Source of the DNA: Lachnospiraceae bacterium
GTDB lineage: Bacteria > Bacillota > Clostridia > Lachnospirales > Lachnospiraceae
Assembly: GCA_910575445.1 (NCBI GenBank)
Contig: CAJTFW010000004.1
Location: forward strand, 62,001 to 126,000
DNA: 64,000 nt
Direction: 5' to 3'
Part shown: piece by piece, positions 43,968 through 53,232 of the stretch
How positions within the stretch are numbered: the stretch's first letter is position 1
How the letters are laid out: every line of letters begins with the position of its first letter
Program-made: the position numbers and the translations under genes
Notes under the pieces: generated by a model
What the model was told of the DNA's origin: nothing
What the model saw: the letters and a program-made list of their open reading frames with translations, nothing else
Databases searched by the model: none

Positions 43968-44990
43968 ATGGAAATATCTATGGAACATTTATACATACCA
44001 GATAATTATCATTCAGAGTTATCGCTCTATGATACACAGATTGCGATTAAGACAGTTAAGGACTTTTTTCAGCAGACTTTGGCAGAACAGCTTTATCTGC
44101 TTCGCGTCTCTGCCCCACTTTTCGTTCGTCCCGAATCCGGGCTAAATGACAATCTAAACGGTGTGGAGCGTCCGGTCTCTTTTGGAATCAAAGAACAAAA
44201 TGACCAACCAGTGGAAATTGTTCACTCTCTCGCCAAATGGAAGAGAAATGCCCTAAAACAATACGGCTTTCATGTAGGTGAAGGACTTTACACGGATATG
44301 AACGCAATACGGCGGGATGAGGACACAGACAACACCCATTCGATCTATGTGGACCAGTGGGACTGGGAGAAGATTATTCTAAAGCAAGATAGAAATATGG
44401 ACTATCTGAAAGAGATTGTGCGCAAGATTTACAAGGCGCTGAAAAAGACCGAGAAATATATGTCAATTCGCTATGACTATATTGAAGAGATTCTTCCAAA
44501 GGATATCTATTTTATCACCACACAGGAGCTTTTAGAGCGCTATCCTGACCTGACACCAAAGGAGCGGGAAGATAAGATTGCCAAGGAAAAAGGTGCTGTC
44601 TTTTTGATGCAGATTGGAGGGCGCCTAAGCAATGGAGAGCCACATGACGGGCGGGCACCAGACTACGACGACTGGAGCTTAAATGGAGATATTATTGTGT
44701 GGTATCCGGTTCTTGGGCATGCACTGGAATTATCCTCGATGGGAATTCGCGTGGATGAAGATGCGCTGGAAGAACAGCTAAAGCTCTCAGGATGCGAAGA
44801 ACGCTCAGAACTGCCATTCCAGAAAGCAATTCTTACAAAGAAGCTGCCGTATACGATTGGCGGAGGCATTGGACAGTCTCGAATCTGTATGTTCTATCTA
44901 AGGAAAGCACATATTGGAGAAGTGCAGGCTTCTATCTGGCCGGAAGAAATACGAGAGATTGCGATGCAGCATGGGGTTGTGTTGCTTTAA
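43968..44990 (+). CDS. asnA: Aspartate-ammonia ligase (asparagine synthetase A)
   Basis: 340 residues from the ATG at 43968, which has GGAGG upstream; an in-frame ATG at 43947 has none. The class II synthetase-like AsnA makes asparagine from aspartate, ammonia and ATP. Characteristic stretches: YHSELSLYDTQIAIKTVKDFF, LYLLRVSAPLFVRPESGLNDNLNG, SIYVDQWDWEKII, DGRAPDYDDWSLNGDI and YTIGGGIGQSRICMFYL. Single gene, no T-box in the leader. Confidence 0.96.
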   Translation: MEISMEHLYIPDNYHSELSLYDTQIAIKTVKDFFQQTLAEQLYLLRVSAPLFVRPESGLNDNLNGVERPVSFGIKEQNDQPVEIVHSLAKWKRNALKQYGFHVGEGLYTDMNAIRRDEDTDNTHSIYVDQWDWEKIILKQDRNMDYLKEIVRKIYKALKKTEKYMSIRYDYIEEILPKDIYFITTQELLERYPDLTPKEREDKIAKEKGAVFLMQIGGRLSNGEPHDGRAPDYDDWSLNGDIIVWYPVLGHALELSSMGIRVDEDALEEQLKLSGCEERSELPFQKAILTKKLPYTIGGGIGQSRICMFYLRKAHIGEVQASIWPEEIREIAMQHGVVLL

Positions 44991-45010
44991 AATAATGGTT
45001 ATACAAAAAA

Positions 45011-45061
45011 GCGCCAGAGTAAGGTTTAAAGAAAAGCATCTTTTAGACCTTTTCTGGCGTC
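45011..45061. terminator. Hairpin after asnA
   Basis: GCGCCAGA-AAGGT-TAAA pairs with TTTA-ACC-TTTCTGGCGT. The T-tract lies on the minus-strand side (TTTTTT), which is odd because no minus-strand gene ends here. Confidence 0.5.
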
Positions 45062-45124
45062 ATCTGTTCCATATTATCAAAATATTAACGTGTGTTTATC
45101 TTATAGAAAAAGAGGTTAATAACA

Positions 45125-45628
45125 GTGAAAGAAAAATTGACGAAAAAAGATGTGGAGAAAATTCAAGCTGAGATTGACCACAGAAAATTGGTACTGCGGC
45201 CACAGATTTTAGAGGCAGTAAAAGAAGCACGCGCTCAAGGGGATTTAAGTGAAAATTTTGAATACTATGCAGCGCGGCGGGAGAATGGAATCAACAACAG
45301 CCGTATTCGCTATCTAGAACGAATGTTAAAAAATTCAGTGATTATAAAAGATACTACTTCTTCTGATGAAGTCGGGCTAAATAAAACAGTTACCGTCTAT
45401 ATTGAAGAAGATAATGAATGTGAGACTTATAAGATTGTCACCAGTATTCGGGGAGACTCTGTAAAGAATCTAATCAGTATCGAGTCCCCTCTTGGAAAAG
45501 CCCTGTTGCATCACCACATCGGTGATAAAATTACAGTTCCGGTAAATGATACTTACAGTTATGATGTCATTATCCGTGAAATCAAAGATACCAGTGACGA
45601 TGAAGAAGACAATATTCGTGCTTTTTAA
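45125..45628 (+). CDS. greA: GreA/GreB family transcription elongation factor
   Basis: 167 residues from a GTG. A N-terminal coiled coil with the acidic tip GDLSENFEYYAARRENG near residue 38 that reaches into the RNA polymerase channel, then the FKBP-like C-terminal domain with ISIESPLGKALLHHHIGDKITV. Rescues stalled polymerase by stimulating transcript cleavage. The acidic C-terminal tail SDDEEDNIRAF is an addition compared with typical GreA. A terminator follows at 45657. Confidence 0.93.
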   Translation: MKEKLTKKDVEKIQAEIDHRKLVLRPQILEAVKEARAQGDLSENFEYYAARRENGINNSRIRYLERMLKNSVIIKDTTSSDEVGLNKTVTVYIEEDNECETYKIVTSIRGDSVKNLISIESPLGKALLHHHIGDKITVPVNDTYSYDVIIREIKDTSDDEEDNIRAF

Positions 45629-45656
45629 TTGTTCCATATGGTGCACAAAAAGAACG

Positions 45657-45690
45657 AACCCCTGAAAGTACGCAACTACTTCCAGGGGTT
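45657..45690. terminator. Terminator after greA
   Basis: AACCCCTG-AAGTA pairs with TACTT-CAGGGGTT, with a T-rich plus-strand tail (TCTTCCTCTTTTTT). It separates convergent greA and the isomerase genes. Confidence 0.85.
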
Positions 45691-45766
45691 CTTCCTCTTT
45701 TTTGGAGAGGTAAACCAATTAGATTTCAACAAATTGATTTAATAATTCTATCAAATATATAGCAAA

Positions 45767-46702
45767 TTATTTTATTCTTTCTATAAAATACTCCCCCACA
45801 CGGGCAATTAAGCGCAGGGCATCTTCTTTTAATTCTACGGGAAAAGCACTTAAGACCGGCGCAGTCTCAAAACTTAACACCTGGTCAAACTCTATCGCTC
45901 TAAGCCCTCGAAGAAACCCATCCCAGTCGGTTGACACTTTATTTTCCCGTGTCTTTGTAAAGGTAAATGGAATCTGATGTAAATCCCCGATGCCATCATT
46001 GTCATGAACATGAAGCACCTTTAGCCGCTTCCCAAGCCTTATAATAAAATCCTCAAAATCCAGCCCCACCAGATTCGCATGTCCAGTATCTAAACAAAAG
46101 CCAAGCACTTCTGTCCCATACTGTTGATTGATGCGGTCAATACGCTCTGCTGCCTTTCTGGCATTACAGCAAGTTCCCTCTACAATATGTCCGCCGGTTC
46201 CTGTATAGAGATTCTCGATACATAGTATAATCCCCTTCTCTTTTGCCATTGGCAGTATCGAATGTAGAAGTTCTTCTGTCTGCTGCCACTCTGCCTCTTC
46301 CGAGCCAAGATGCTGTGCCAATTTAAAACCATGAACCACCATATAAGGGCACTGAAAGACTTCGCACACCTTTAGACTCTTTGGCGCTACCACCTCCTGA
46401 AGATATTGATTCAGCTTCTGCTTACCGCCAGGAATATAGAGCGGATATGGCATATGCATCTGGTGAATCTTAATTCCAGCTTCCTTAGCCCCCCTTACAT
46501 GAGGTGCAAAATATTGCTCTAATTCCTCCTCTGACTGGTCGAAAAATTTATTTAACTCCTGTTTATAAAGGCTTGTATTGGTCAAATAATAATTCAGACT
46601 AAAGTCTGCACAGGAAAAACCAGCTCGCTTCATCATCGAAAAACCCTCTGCTGGATTTGTATCCTCTACAATATTTTTTGTCTGTACACCAAGCGATAGC
46701 AT
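45767..46702 (-). CDS. Sugar phosphate isomerase/epimerase-like TIM barrel
   Basis: 311 residues of the AP endonuclease family 2 fold. Likely metal ligands: Glu in ILCIENLY, Asp/His in GFCLDTGHANLVGLD, His/Asp in VLHVHDNDGIGDLH and Glu in VLSFETAP. Acts on an unknown sugar or polyol. It follows a related gene with the same fold by 3 bp. These two are the last of the minus-strand accessory cluster, so a role in making a sugar for the glycan genes upstream is possible. Confidence 0.8.
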   Translation of the reverse strand: MLSLGVQTKNIVEDTNPAEGFSMMKRAGFSCADFSLNYYLTNTSLYKQELNKFFDQSEEELEQYFAPHVRGAKEAGIKIHQMHMPYPLYIPGGKQKLNQYLQEVVAPKSLKVCEVFQCPYMVVHGFKLAQHLGSEEAEWQQTEELLHSILPMAKEKGIILCIENLYTGTGGHIVEGTCCNARKAAERIDRINQQYGTEVLGFCLDTGHANLVGLDFEDFIIRLGKRLKVLHVHDNDGIGDLHQIPFTFTKTRENKVSTDWDGFLRGLRAIEFDQVLSFETAPVLSAFPVELKEDALRLIARVGEYFIERIK

Positions 46703-46705
46703 CTT

Positions 46706-47977
46706 CTATACCTCCTTTAACCTGTCAAAATAAAATGATGGCATATACTCATCATTAAAATACGCAATCTGCTCTCTTGCAATCCCCATCTCCAAAAGCT
46801 GCTTCTCAATCTCCCGATAATAGATATTGCAGATAAAGATTCCACAATCTTTGGGAAGCTGTTTTAAAGACTCTGGCGGTTTGACTTCTAGTCCATAGAA
46901 GGTAGTTCCCCATGCTTTTGGATTGTTGTCACAGGTAAATAAAGGCGGGTACTGCTCACCATAGCATTTCATATAGTTGCGACACATATTTCCAGCACCA
47001 AACAGTACAATGGATTGATATTTTTTTAACAGATTTTCAATCTCTATCTGCCACTTAAAATACTCGACTACTGCTTTGGCCAAAGCTAAAAGCTGTGGAC
47101 GAAGAAGCGGAGAAAAGCCAATCGCGGTATCTTCCATAGAGAGAATCAAATCCCCATCAAAACCAGCCTCTCGAAGCCCCCGAAACAGCCCTAACCAGTC
47201 TGTCTGCGGCTTGCCGCCATGAACACAGGTAAATGGCAAAAGCGCACTCTCCTTGTGTCCGTCGCAGTCCCGAAGAATCACAGCCTTAATACGGCTGCCC
47301 AAGACAGCCGCAAATTCATGCATATCCTGTCCACAGAGGTTGCAGACACCTACATCCATACAGAATCCAAAGAGTGGTGCTTTTGTCTCTTGATTTAGCA
47401 CATCCACCCACTCTGCTGCTGCCACAGGGTCTGAACACACGCCGCGCATCAGATGTCCACTAACCGAGCGGCACTGATTTTCCAGCAAAATCATTACATT
47501 TTCTTTCTGTGCGGTCTTAGCAAGACGAAGATAGTAGTTACGGTTGGCTTCCCATTCTTCCCCATAGGAAAGACCTGAAAACAGAGGAGGAATGATTAAT
47601 TTGTGGCAGCCAAGCTTGCCGCAGAAGCGGATACATTCTGTATGAATCTCGTATAAAAGCTCTGTCAAATCTGTCCGCTTTGTATCCCGCATTAAAAATG
47701 GCGCATGGGCTATTGGAAGCGACAGATGATATGTGCTGCAAGCTTTATACATTTTTTCAAAAAATAATGCAATTCCCGAAAGGTCCTCAGTAATGGGTGT
47801 CCGGTCGCGTTCTTCCTCCTCCTGCTTTGGCTCTCCATAGTGCTCCAATTCATAGGGAGAGCAACACATAGCCAAGTCTAATAATATATTTTCAAAACCA
47901 GCATTTTTTAAATCCATCACACTGCTATTAGGGCAGGATGGATTCAGCATACCAGTTGGTGAACAGATAATATTCAT
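46706..47977 (-). CDS. TIM-barrel isomerase-like protein fused to a Rossmann-like module
   Basis: 423 residues. Residues about 1-305 are a xylose-isomerase-like barrel related to the next gene (MILLENQCRSVSGHLMRGVC, FGFCMDVGVCNLCGQD, VILRDCDGHKES, LILSMEDTA). The barrel has lost the His of the DTGH motif (DVGVC), so its metal site may be altered. Residues about 320-423 form a Rossmann-like module (IVLFGAGNMCRNYMK, TCDNNPKAWGTTFYG, FICNIYYREIEKQL) also found in glycosyltransferases and the cytidylyltransferase upstream. Confidence 0.75.
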   Translation of the reverse strand: MNIICSPTGMLNPSCPNSSVMDLKNAGFENILLDLAMCCSPYELEHYGEPKQEEEERDRTPITEDLSGIALFFEKMYKACSTYHLSLPIAHAPFLMRDTKRTDLTELLYEIHTECIRFCGKLGCHKLIIPPLFSGLSYGEEWEANRNYYLRLAKTAQKENVMILLENQCRSVSGHLMRGVCSDPVAAAEWVDVLNQETKAPLFGFCMDVGVCNLCGQDMHEFAAVLGSRIKAVILRDCDGHKESALLPFTCVHGGKPQTDWLGLFRGLREAGFDGDLILSMEDTAIGFSPLLRPQLLALAKAVVEYFKWQIEIENLLKKYQSIVLFGAGNMCRNYMKCYGEQYPPLFTCDNNPKAWGTTFYGLEVKPPESLKQLPKDCGIFICNIYYREIEKQLLEMGIAREQIAYFNDEYMPSFYFDRLKEV

Positions 47978-47987
47978 GAGAGATTAC

Positions 47988-49697
47988 CTACCTTTCTATT
48001 TTATTTTCTCCTATTAATACCTTTTTCCCCTCAAATGCAAAGCCGTAGGAACGAATTCGCTCAGGTGAGATTCCCTTGGCTTCCAAAGAGGCAGCATATG
48101 CTTTTTCTCTGATTTGTGCAAGGGCAGATGCTACAGTATCTGAAAGAGCCTGTTCCTCATCAGGGTCATACACTTTAAACTCCAGAATAATTGCATCATC
48201 TTCCTGATGCACGGGTTCTAGCATCACATCATATCTTCCAAAGCCGCTCTCCCGATTGGAAATTACAACGTAGTGGTCTCTAAGCTCTACTAGAAGCCCT
48301 AATACAAAACCATGATAGAAACGCTCTGGCTCTGTACTCTCAGAGGGTCTCTTGCCGCTGTCAAAGAAGCTAAAGGTTTCTAGGGTGACACGGTTCATAT
48401 AGTGGTTCATCGCCTTGCAGTCGCCTTTTAACAATGCATTTACAAAATCATTGTACTCTTTTGTATATTCCGAAAACCATTCTTCTATCATCTGTTCAAA
48501 CATAATACGAACTTCTTGATTAGGCAATATCAAATCATATTCTATTTTTCCATGGTTCTTATTAAATTCAAAATGCTCCACCCGAAGATAACCACTAGCA
48601 AGCAGCAAACTCCAGAACGCACTTTTTTTATCATTCAGCTGTTGGAAAACAATCTGCTCGTTTAATGTTGTATGATAGGTATTTCCAGTTAATAAGTCTT
48701 CCATAATCATCTTTATATCCGCATCACTCTTCTGAAGCAGATGATTTACCAGGCGATCGCTGTTAGTGTTCGCCCAATACAAATCTATCTCTTGTTTATC
48801 CAAATAATTGATAATAAACCATGGATTATAAATTTCTCTTTGATTTCCAAAACAGAATCCATCATACCAATACTTAACCTCCGCCTCCTCCTCAAGAAGT
48901 CCATACTCCTCCAAAGCTTTTGATACCTCCTGCTGTGTAAATCCAAAAGAGGTCGCATATTTTTTAGAAGTTGTTGTCACTACTTCCAGATTATTTAAAT
49001 CCGAAAAGACCGACTCCTTGCGGATTCCGATAATGCCCGTCATAATGGCACGCTCCAGACAAGGATTCGTCTTAAACGTTGAATTAAAAAAACTTCTGAT
49101 AAATTCAGCTAGTTCTTCCCAGTATCCATATACATAAGCTTCCTGCATAGGAGTGTCATATTCATCCAATAAAATAATAACCTTTTTTCCATAGTAGCAG
49201 TATAAATATTCAGACAAATTGTGAAGCACCAAAGAAGCATCGCTGACATTCATATTTACTGATACTCTCTCCCAATAATTACGGTCCTTAGTCGTCAATA
49301 CTGGACTGTCCTTTACAAATTGAAAGCGAGAATACAGATTAGCTAACAGCTGATTGATTTTGTACTGTGCCATTTCATAGGTTACTTCTTTTATATCCGC
49401 AAAACTCAGTGCAATCACTGGCCATGTTCCCTGAAGCTTCTGATACTTTTCATCCTGCCATATCGATAAATCCTTAAAAATATCTTCTCTTCCCACATAA
49501 TTTACAGAAAAAAACGTCTCCACCATATTTATCGTAAGCGTCTTTCCAAAACGCCTGGGGCGGGTAATCAATGTCACATCGTCGCCATTTTCCCACCATT
49601 CTTTGATAAACATAGTTTTATCAACATAAAAATTATTTTTTACAATCAATTCACTAAAATTCTGTTGACCAATACTAATTGTTCTCGCCATACTCAC
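47988..49697 (-). CDS. AAA-ATPase-like / PD-(D/E)XK nuclease family protein (copy 1)
   Basis: 569 residues. AAA-ATPase_like domain (about 5-285) with Walker A RPRRFGKTLT near residue 45 and Walker B KVIILLDEYDTPMQEAY near 170; C-terminal PDDEXK_9-type nuclease domain with GFGRYDVMLEP and AIILEFKVYD (D...ExK) near 500-520. The family is abundant in Bacteroidetes and Clostridia and has no settled function. Third in transcription order of three tandem paralogues, 8 bp apart. Its N-terminal half closely matches copy 2, its middle differs from copies 2 and 3. Confidence 0.85.
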   Translation of the reverse strand: MSMARTISIGQQNFSELIVKNNFYVDKTMFIKEWWENGDDVTLITRPRRFGKTLTINMVETFFSVNYVGREDIFKDLSIWQDEKYQKLQGTWPVIALSFADIKEVTYEMAQYKINQLLANLYSRFQFVKDSPVLTTKDRNYWERVSVNMNVSDASLVLHNLSEYLYCYYGKKVIILLDEYDTPMQEAYVYGYWEELAEFIRSFFNSTFKTNPCLERAIMTGIIGIRKESVFSDLNNLEVVTTTSKKYATSFGFTQQEVSKALEEYGLLEEEAEVKYWYDGFCFGNQREIYNPWFIINYLDKQEIDLYWANTNSDRLVNHLLQKSDADIKMIMEDLLTGNTYHTTLNEQIVFQQLNDKKSAFWSLLLASGYLRVEHFEFNKNHGKIEYDLILPNQEVRIMFEQMIEEWFSEYTKEYNDFVNALLKGDCKAMNHYMNRVTLETFSFFDSGKRPSESTEPERFYHGFVLGLLVELRDHYVVISNRESGFGRYDVMLEPVHQEDDAIILEFKVYDPDEEQALSDTVASALAQIREKAYAASLEAKGISPERIRSYGFAFEGKKVLIGENKIER

Positions 49698-49705
49698 CCC
49701 TCTTT

Positions 49706-51412
49706 TTATACATGTTTGTCTTCTCCAATTAATACCTTTTTCCCTTCAAATGCAAAGCCATAGGAGCGAATTCGCTCAGGTGAGATTCCTTTGGCTTCCA
49801 AAGAGGCAGCATATGCTTTTTCCTTGATTTGTGTAAGGGCAGATGCTACGGTATCTGAAAGAGTCTGTTCCTCATCAGAGTCATATACTTTAAATTCCAG
49901 AATAATTGCATCCTCTTCCTGATGCAAAGGTTCTAACATCACATCATATCTTCCAAAACCACTCTCCCGGTTAGAAATCACAACGTAGCGCTCCCTAAGC
50001 TCTACTAGAAGCCCTAATACAAACCCATGATAGAAACGCTCTGGCTCTGTATCTTTAGATGGTCTCTTACCGCTGTCAAAGAAGCTAAAGGTTTCTAGGG
50101 CAACACGGTTCATATAGTGGTTCATTGCCTTACAGTCACCTTGCAGCAACGCTTTGATAAATCCATTATATTTCTGCGTATCTCTAGCAAACCACCCTTC
50201 AATCATCTCCTCAAACATCAGCCGTACTTCTTTATTGGTAAGAACCAAATCATATTCATCCCGTCCTCGCTCTTCATCAAAGAAATAATGTTCCACTCGC
50301 AAATATCCACTGGCAAGTAACAGGCTCCAGATAGCACTCTCTCTGTTCTCAAGCTGACTAAATACAATCTGCTCATCCATACGAGTATGAAATGCTTTTC
50401 CATTTAGAAGGTCTTCCATGGCTATCTTAATATTGCTATTGCTTTCCTGAATTAATTTCCCAACTAAAGTATTACTGCTTGTATTGACCCAATACGCAGA
50501 AAATCTCTTTTTTTCCAAATAGTTAATAATCGACCATGGATTATAAACGTCCGTTAATCTTCCAAAGGTAAATCCATCATACCAGTCTTTTACTTTGCCC
50601 TGTTGGTCAGAAAGTCCATATTCCGCCAAAGCAGCTGAGACTTCTTCCTGTGTAAATCCAAAAGAACTTTCATATTTTCTGGACGTTGTTGTCACAATTT
50701 CCAGATTGTTTAAATCCGAAAAGACCGATTCCTTGCTAATTCTGGTAATACCCGTCATAATGGCACGCCCCAGACAAGGATTTGTCTTAAACGTTGAATT
50801 AAAAAAGCTTCTGATAAATCCAGTTAGTTCTTCCCAGTATCCATATACATAAGCCTCCTGCATAGGAGTGTCATATTCATCCAATAAAATAATAACCTTT
50901 TTTCCATAGTAGCGATATAGATATTCAGACAAATTGTGAAGCACCAAAGAAGCATCGCTGACATTCATATTCACCGATACTCTCTCCCAGTAATCACGGT
51001 CCTTAGTCGTCAACATGGGACTGTCCTTTATAAATCGAAAGCGAGAATACAAATTAGCTAACAGCTGATTGATTTTATACTGTGCCATTTCATAGGTTAC
51101 TTCTTTTATATCTGCAAAACTAAGAGAAATCACTGGCCAGGTTCCCTGAAGTTTCTGGTATTTTTCCTCTTGCCATATGGATAAATCTTTAAAAATATCT
51201 TCTCTTCCTGCATAATTGACAGAAAAAAACGTCTCCACCATATTTATCGTAAGCGTCTTTCCAAAACGTCTAGGGCGGGTAATCAATGTTACATCGTCGC
51301 CATTTTCCCACCATTCTTTGATAAAGTTGGTTTTATCCATGTAAAAATAATTTTTTACAATCAATTCACTAAAATTCTGTTGACCAATACTAATTGTTCT
51401 CGCCATACTCAC
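49706..51412 (-). CDS. AAA-ATPase-like / PD-(D/E)XK nuclease family protein (copy 2)
   Basis: 568 residues with the same domains and catalytic motifs as its neighbours (RPRRFGKTLT, KVIILLDEYDTPMQ, GFGRYDVMLEP, IILEFKVYD). It looks like a mosaic: residues about 1-240 match copy 1 (VTYEMAQYKINQLLANLYSR and WERVSVNMNVSDASLVLHNL are shared) while about 270-440 match copy 3 (KDWYDGFTFGRLTDVYNPWS, KAFHTRMDEQIVFSQLENRE). All three C-terminal parts are nearly the same. Recombination or gene conversion among the copies is the likely cause. Confidence 0.85.
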   Translation of the reverse strand: MSMARTISIGQQNFSELIVKNYFYMDKTNFIKEWWENGDDVTLITRPRRFGKTLTINMVETFFSVNYAGREDIFKDLSIWQEEKYQKLQGTWPVISLSFADIKEVTYEMAQYKINQLLANLYSRFRFIKDSPMLTTKDRDYWERVSVNMNVSDASLVLHNLSEYLYRYYGKKVIILLDEYDTPMQEAYVYGYWEELTGFIRSFFNSTFKTNPCLGRAIMTGITRISKESVFSDLNNLEIVTTTSRKYESSFGFTQEEVSAALAEYGLSDQQGKVKDWYDGFTFGRLTDVYNPWSIINYLEKKRFSAYWVNTSSNTLVGKLIQESNSNIKIAMEDLLNGKAFHTRMDEQIVFSQLENRESAIWSLLLASGYLRVEHYFFDEERGRDEYDLVLTNKEVRLMFEEMIEGWFARDTQKYNGFIKALLQGDCKAMNHYMNRVALETFSFFDSGKRPSKDTEPERFYHGFVLGLLVELRERYVVISNRESGFGRYDVMLEPLHQEEDAIILEFKVYDSDEEQTLSDTVASALTQIKEKAYAASLEAKGISPERIRSYGFAFEGKKVLIGEDKHV

Positions 51413-51420
51413 CCCTCCTC

Positions 51421-53121
51421 TTATACATATCTGTCTTCTCCAATTAATACCTTTTTCCCTTCAAATGCAAAGCCATAAGAGCGAATTCTCTTACGTGAGA
51501 TTCCCTTGGCTTCCAAAGAAGCAGCATATGCTTTTTCCTGGATTTGGGTAAGGGCAGATTTTACGGTATCTAAAAGTGTCTGTTCTTCATCAGGGTCATA
51601 TACTTTAAATTCCAGAATGATTGCATCATCTTCCTTTTGCAGTGGCTCTAGCATCACATCGTATCTTCCAAAACCGCTCTCCCGGTTAGAAATCACAACG
51701 TAGCGGTTCCTAAGCTCTACTAGAAGCCCTAATACAAAGCCATGATAGAAACGCTCTGGCTCTGTACTCTCAGAAGGTCTTTTGCCGCTGTCAAAGAAGC
51801 TAAAAGTCTCTAGGGCGACACGGTTCATATAGTGGTTCATCGCCCTGCAGTCACCTTGCAGCAATGCCTTGATAAATCCATTATATTTCTGCGTATCTCT
51901 AGCAAACCACCCTTCAATCATCTCCTCAAACATCAGCCGTACTTCTTTATTGGTAAGAACCAAATCATATTCATCCCGTCCTCGCTCTTCATCAAAGAAA
52001 TGATGTTCCACCCGCAAATAACCACTGGCAAGCAACAGGCTCCAGATAGCACTCTCTCTGTTCTCAAGCTGACTAAATACAATCTGCTCATCCATACGAG
52101 TATGAAATGCTTTTCCATTTAGAAGGTCTTCCATAGCTATCTTAACACCGCTGTTTCCTTCCTGAAGCAATTTTCCAACCAATGCATTGCTGCTGGTATT
52201 TGTCCAATATGCAGAGAACTTCTTTTTTTCTAAATAATTGATAATCGACCATGGATTATAAACGTCTGTTAATCTTCCAAAGGTAAATCCATCATACCAG
52301 TCTTTTACTTTCTCCTGTTGCCCAGAAAGTCCATATTCTTCTAAAGCCTTAGACACTTCTTCCTGTGTAAATCCAAAAGAACTTTCATATTTTTCTGAAG
52401 TTGTTGTCACTACTTCCAAGTTATTTAAATCTGAAAAGATAGATTCCTTGCTGATTCTTGTAATACCAGTCAATATCGCGCGTTCTAAATAAGGATTGGT
52501 CTTAAAAGTAGAATTAAACAGCCCCCTGATAAAACCCGCCAATTCCTCCCAATATCCACATACATAAGCTTCCTGCATAGGGGTATCATATTCATCCAAA
52601 AGGATAATCACGTTTTTCTTATAATAACGAGACAGATAGAGAGATAACATTCTTAAAGAATGTACTGCCACATAATTTTCCATAGAAGAAGAAACCTTTG
52701 TATAAAACTCCAGTTCTCCCTTTTTAATAAAACCTTCAGAAAGAAGAAAATCGAATTTATCATATAAATCCTTTATAAGCTGGCAAATCTGCTTCCTAAC
52801 TGTTGTAAAGTCAAATCCTTTTATGTCTGCAAAACTAAGGGAAATCACTGGCCAGGTTCCCTGAAGCTTTCGGTATTTTTCTTCCTGCCATATGGATAAA
52901 TCTTTAAAAATATCTTCTCTTTTTGCATAATTGACAGAAAAGAATGTCTCTATCATATTCATTGTAAGTGTTTTTCCAAAACGTCTGGGGCGGGTAATCA
53001 GTGTTACATCGTCGCCATTTTCCCACCATTCTCTGATAAAGTTGGTCTTATCTACGTAGAAATAATCATACTCTCTGATTTTCTCAAAGCTTTGCGTTCC
53101 AATTCCTATGGTTTTTGCCAT
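51421..53121 (-). CDS. AAA-ATPase-like / PD-(D/E)XK nuclease family protein (copy 3)
   Basis: 566 residues; first of the three in transcription order. Domains and motifs as in copies 1 and 2, but the segment at about 100-165 is of a different sequence type (GFDFTTVRKQICQLIKDLYD, VSSSMENYVAVHSLRMLSLY), and the start MAKTIGIGTQSFEKIREYDY also differs. AGGAGGAG before the ATG. A hairpin (AAGGGGGAGT/ACTTCCCCTT, 53179-53203) lies upstream, after the stop of the multidomain gene, so the triplet may have its own promoter. Confidence 0.85.
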   Translation of the reverse strand: MAKTIGIGTQSFEKIREYDYFYVDKTNFIREWWENGDDVTLITRPRRFGKTLTMNMIETFFSVNYAKREDIFKDLSIWQEEKYRKLQGTWPVISLSFADIKGFDFTTVRKQICQLIKDLYDKFDFLLSEGFIKKGELEFYTKVSSSMENYVAVHSLRMLSLYLSRYYKKNVIILLDEYDTPMQEAYVCGYWEELAGFIRGLFNSTFKTNPYLERAILTGITRISKESIFSDLNNLEVVTTTSEKYESSFGFTQEEVSKALEEYGLSGQQEKVKDWYDGFTFGRLTDVYNPWSIINYLEKKKFSAYWTNTSSNALVGKLLQEGNSGVKIAMEDLLNGKAFHTRMDEQIVFSQLENRESAIWSLLLASGYLRVEHHFFDEERGRDEYDLVLTNKEVRLMFEEMIEGWFARDTQKYNGFIKALLQGDCRAMNHYMNRVALETFSFFDSGKRPSESTEPERFYHGFVLGLLVELRNRYVVISNRESGFGRYDVMLEPLQKEDDAIILEFKVYDPDEEQTLLDTVKSALTQIQEKAYAASLEAKGISRKRIRSYGFAFEGKKVLIGEDRYV

Positions 53122-53232
53122 ACCTGCTCCTCCTTCTCTTATTCTATCTTCTCACCCTCCATCTATATCTTACCACAAATTAAGGGGAAGTGAATACTCC
53201 CCCTTACATACAAATATAATATTCCATTCCCA

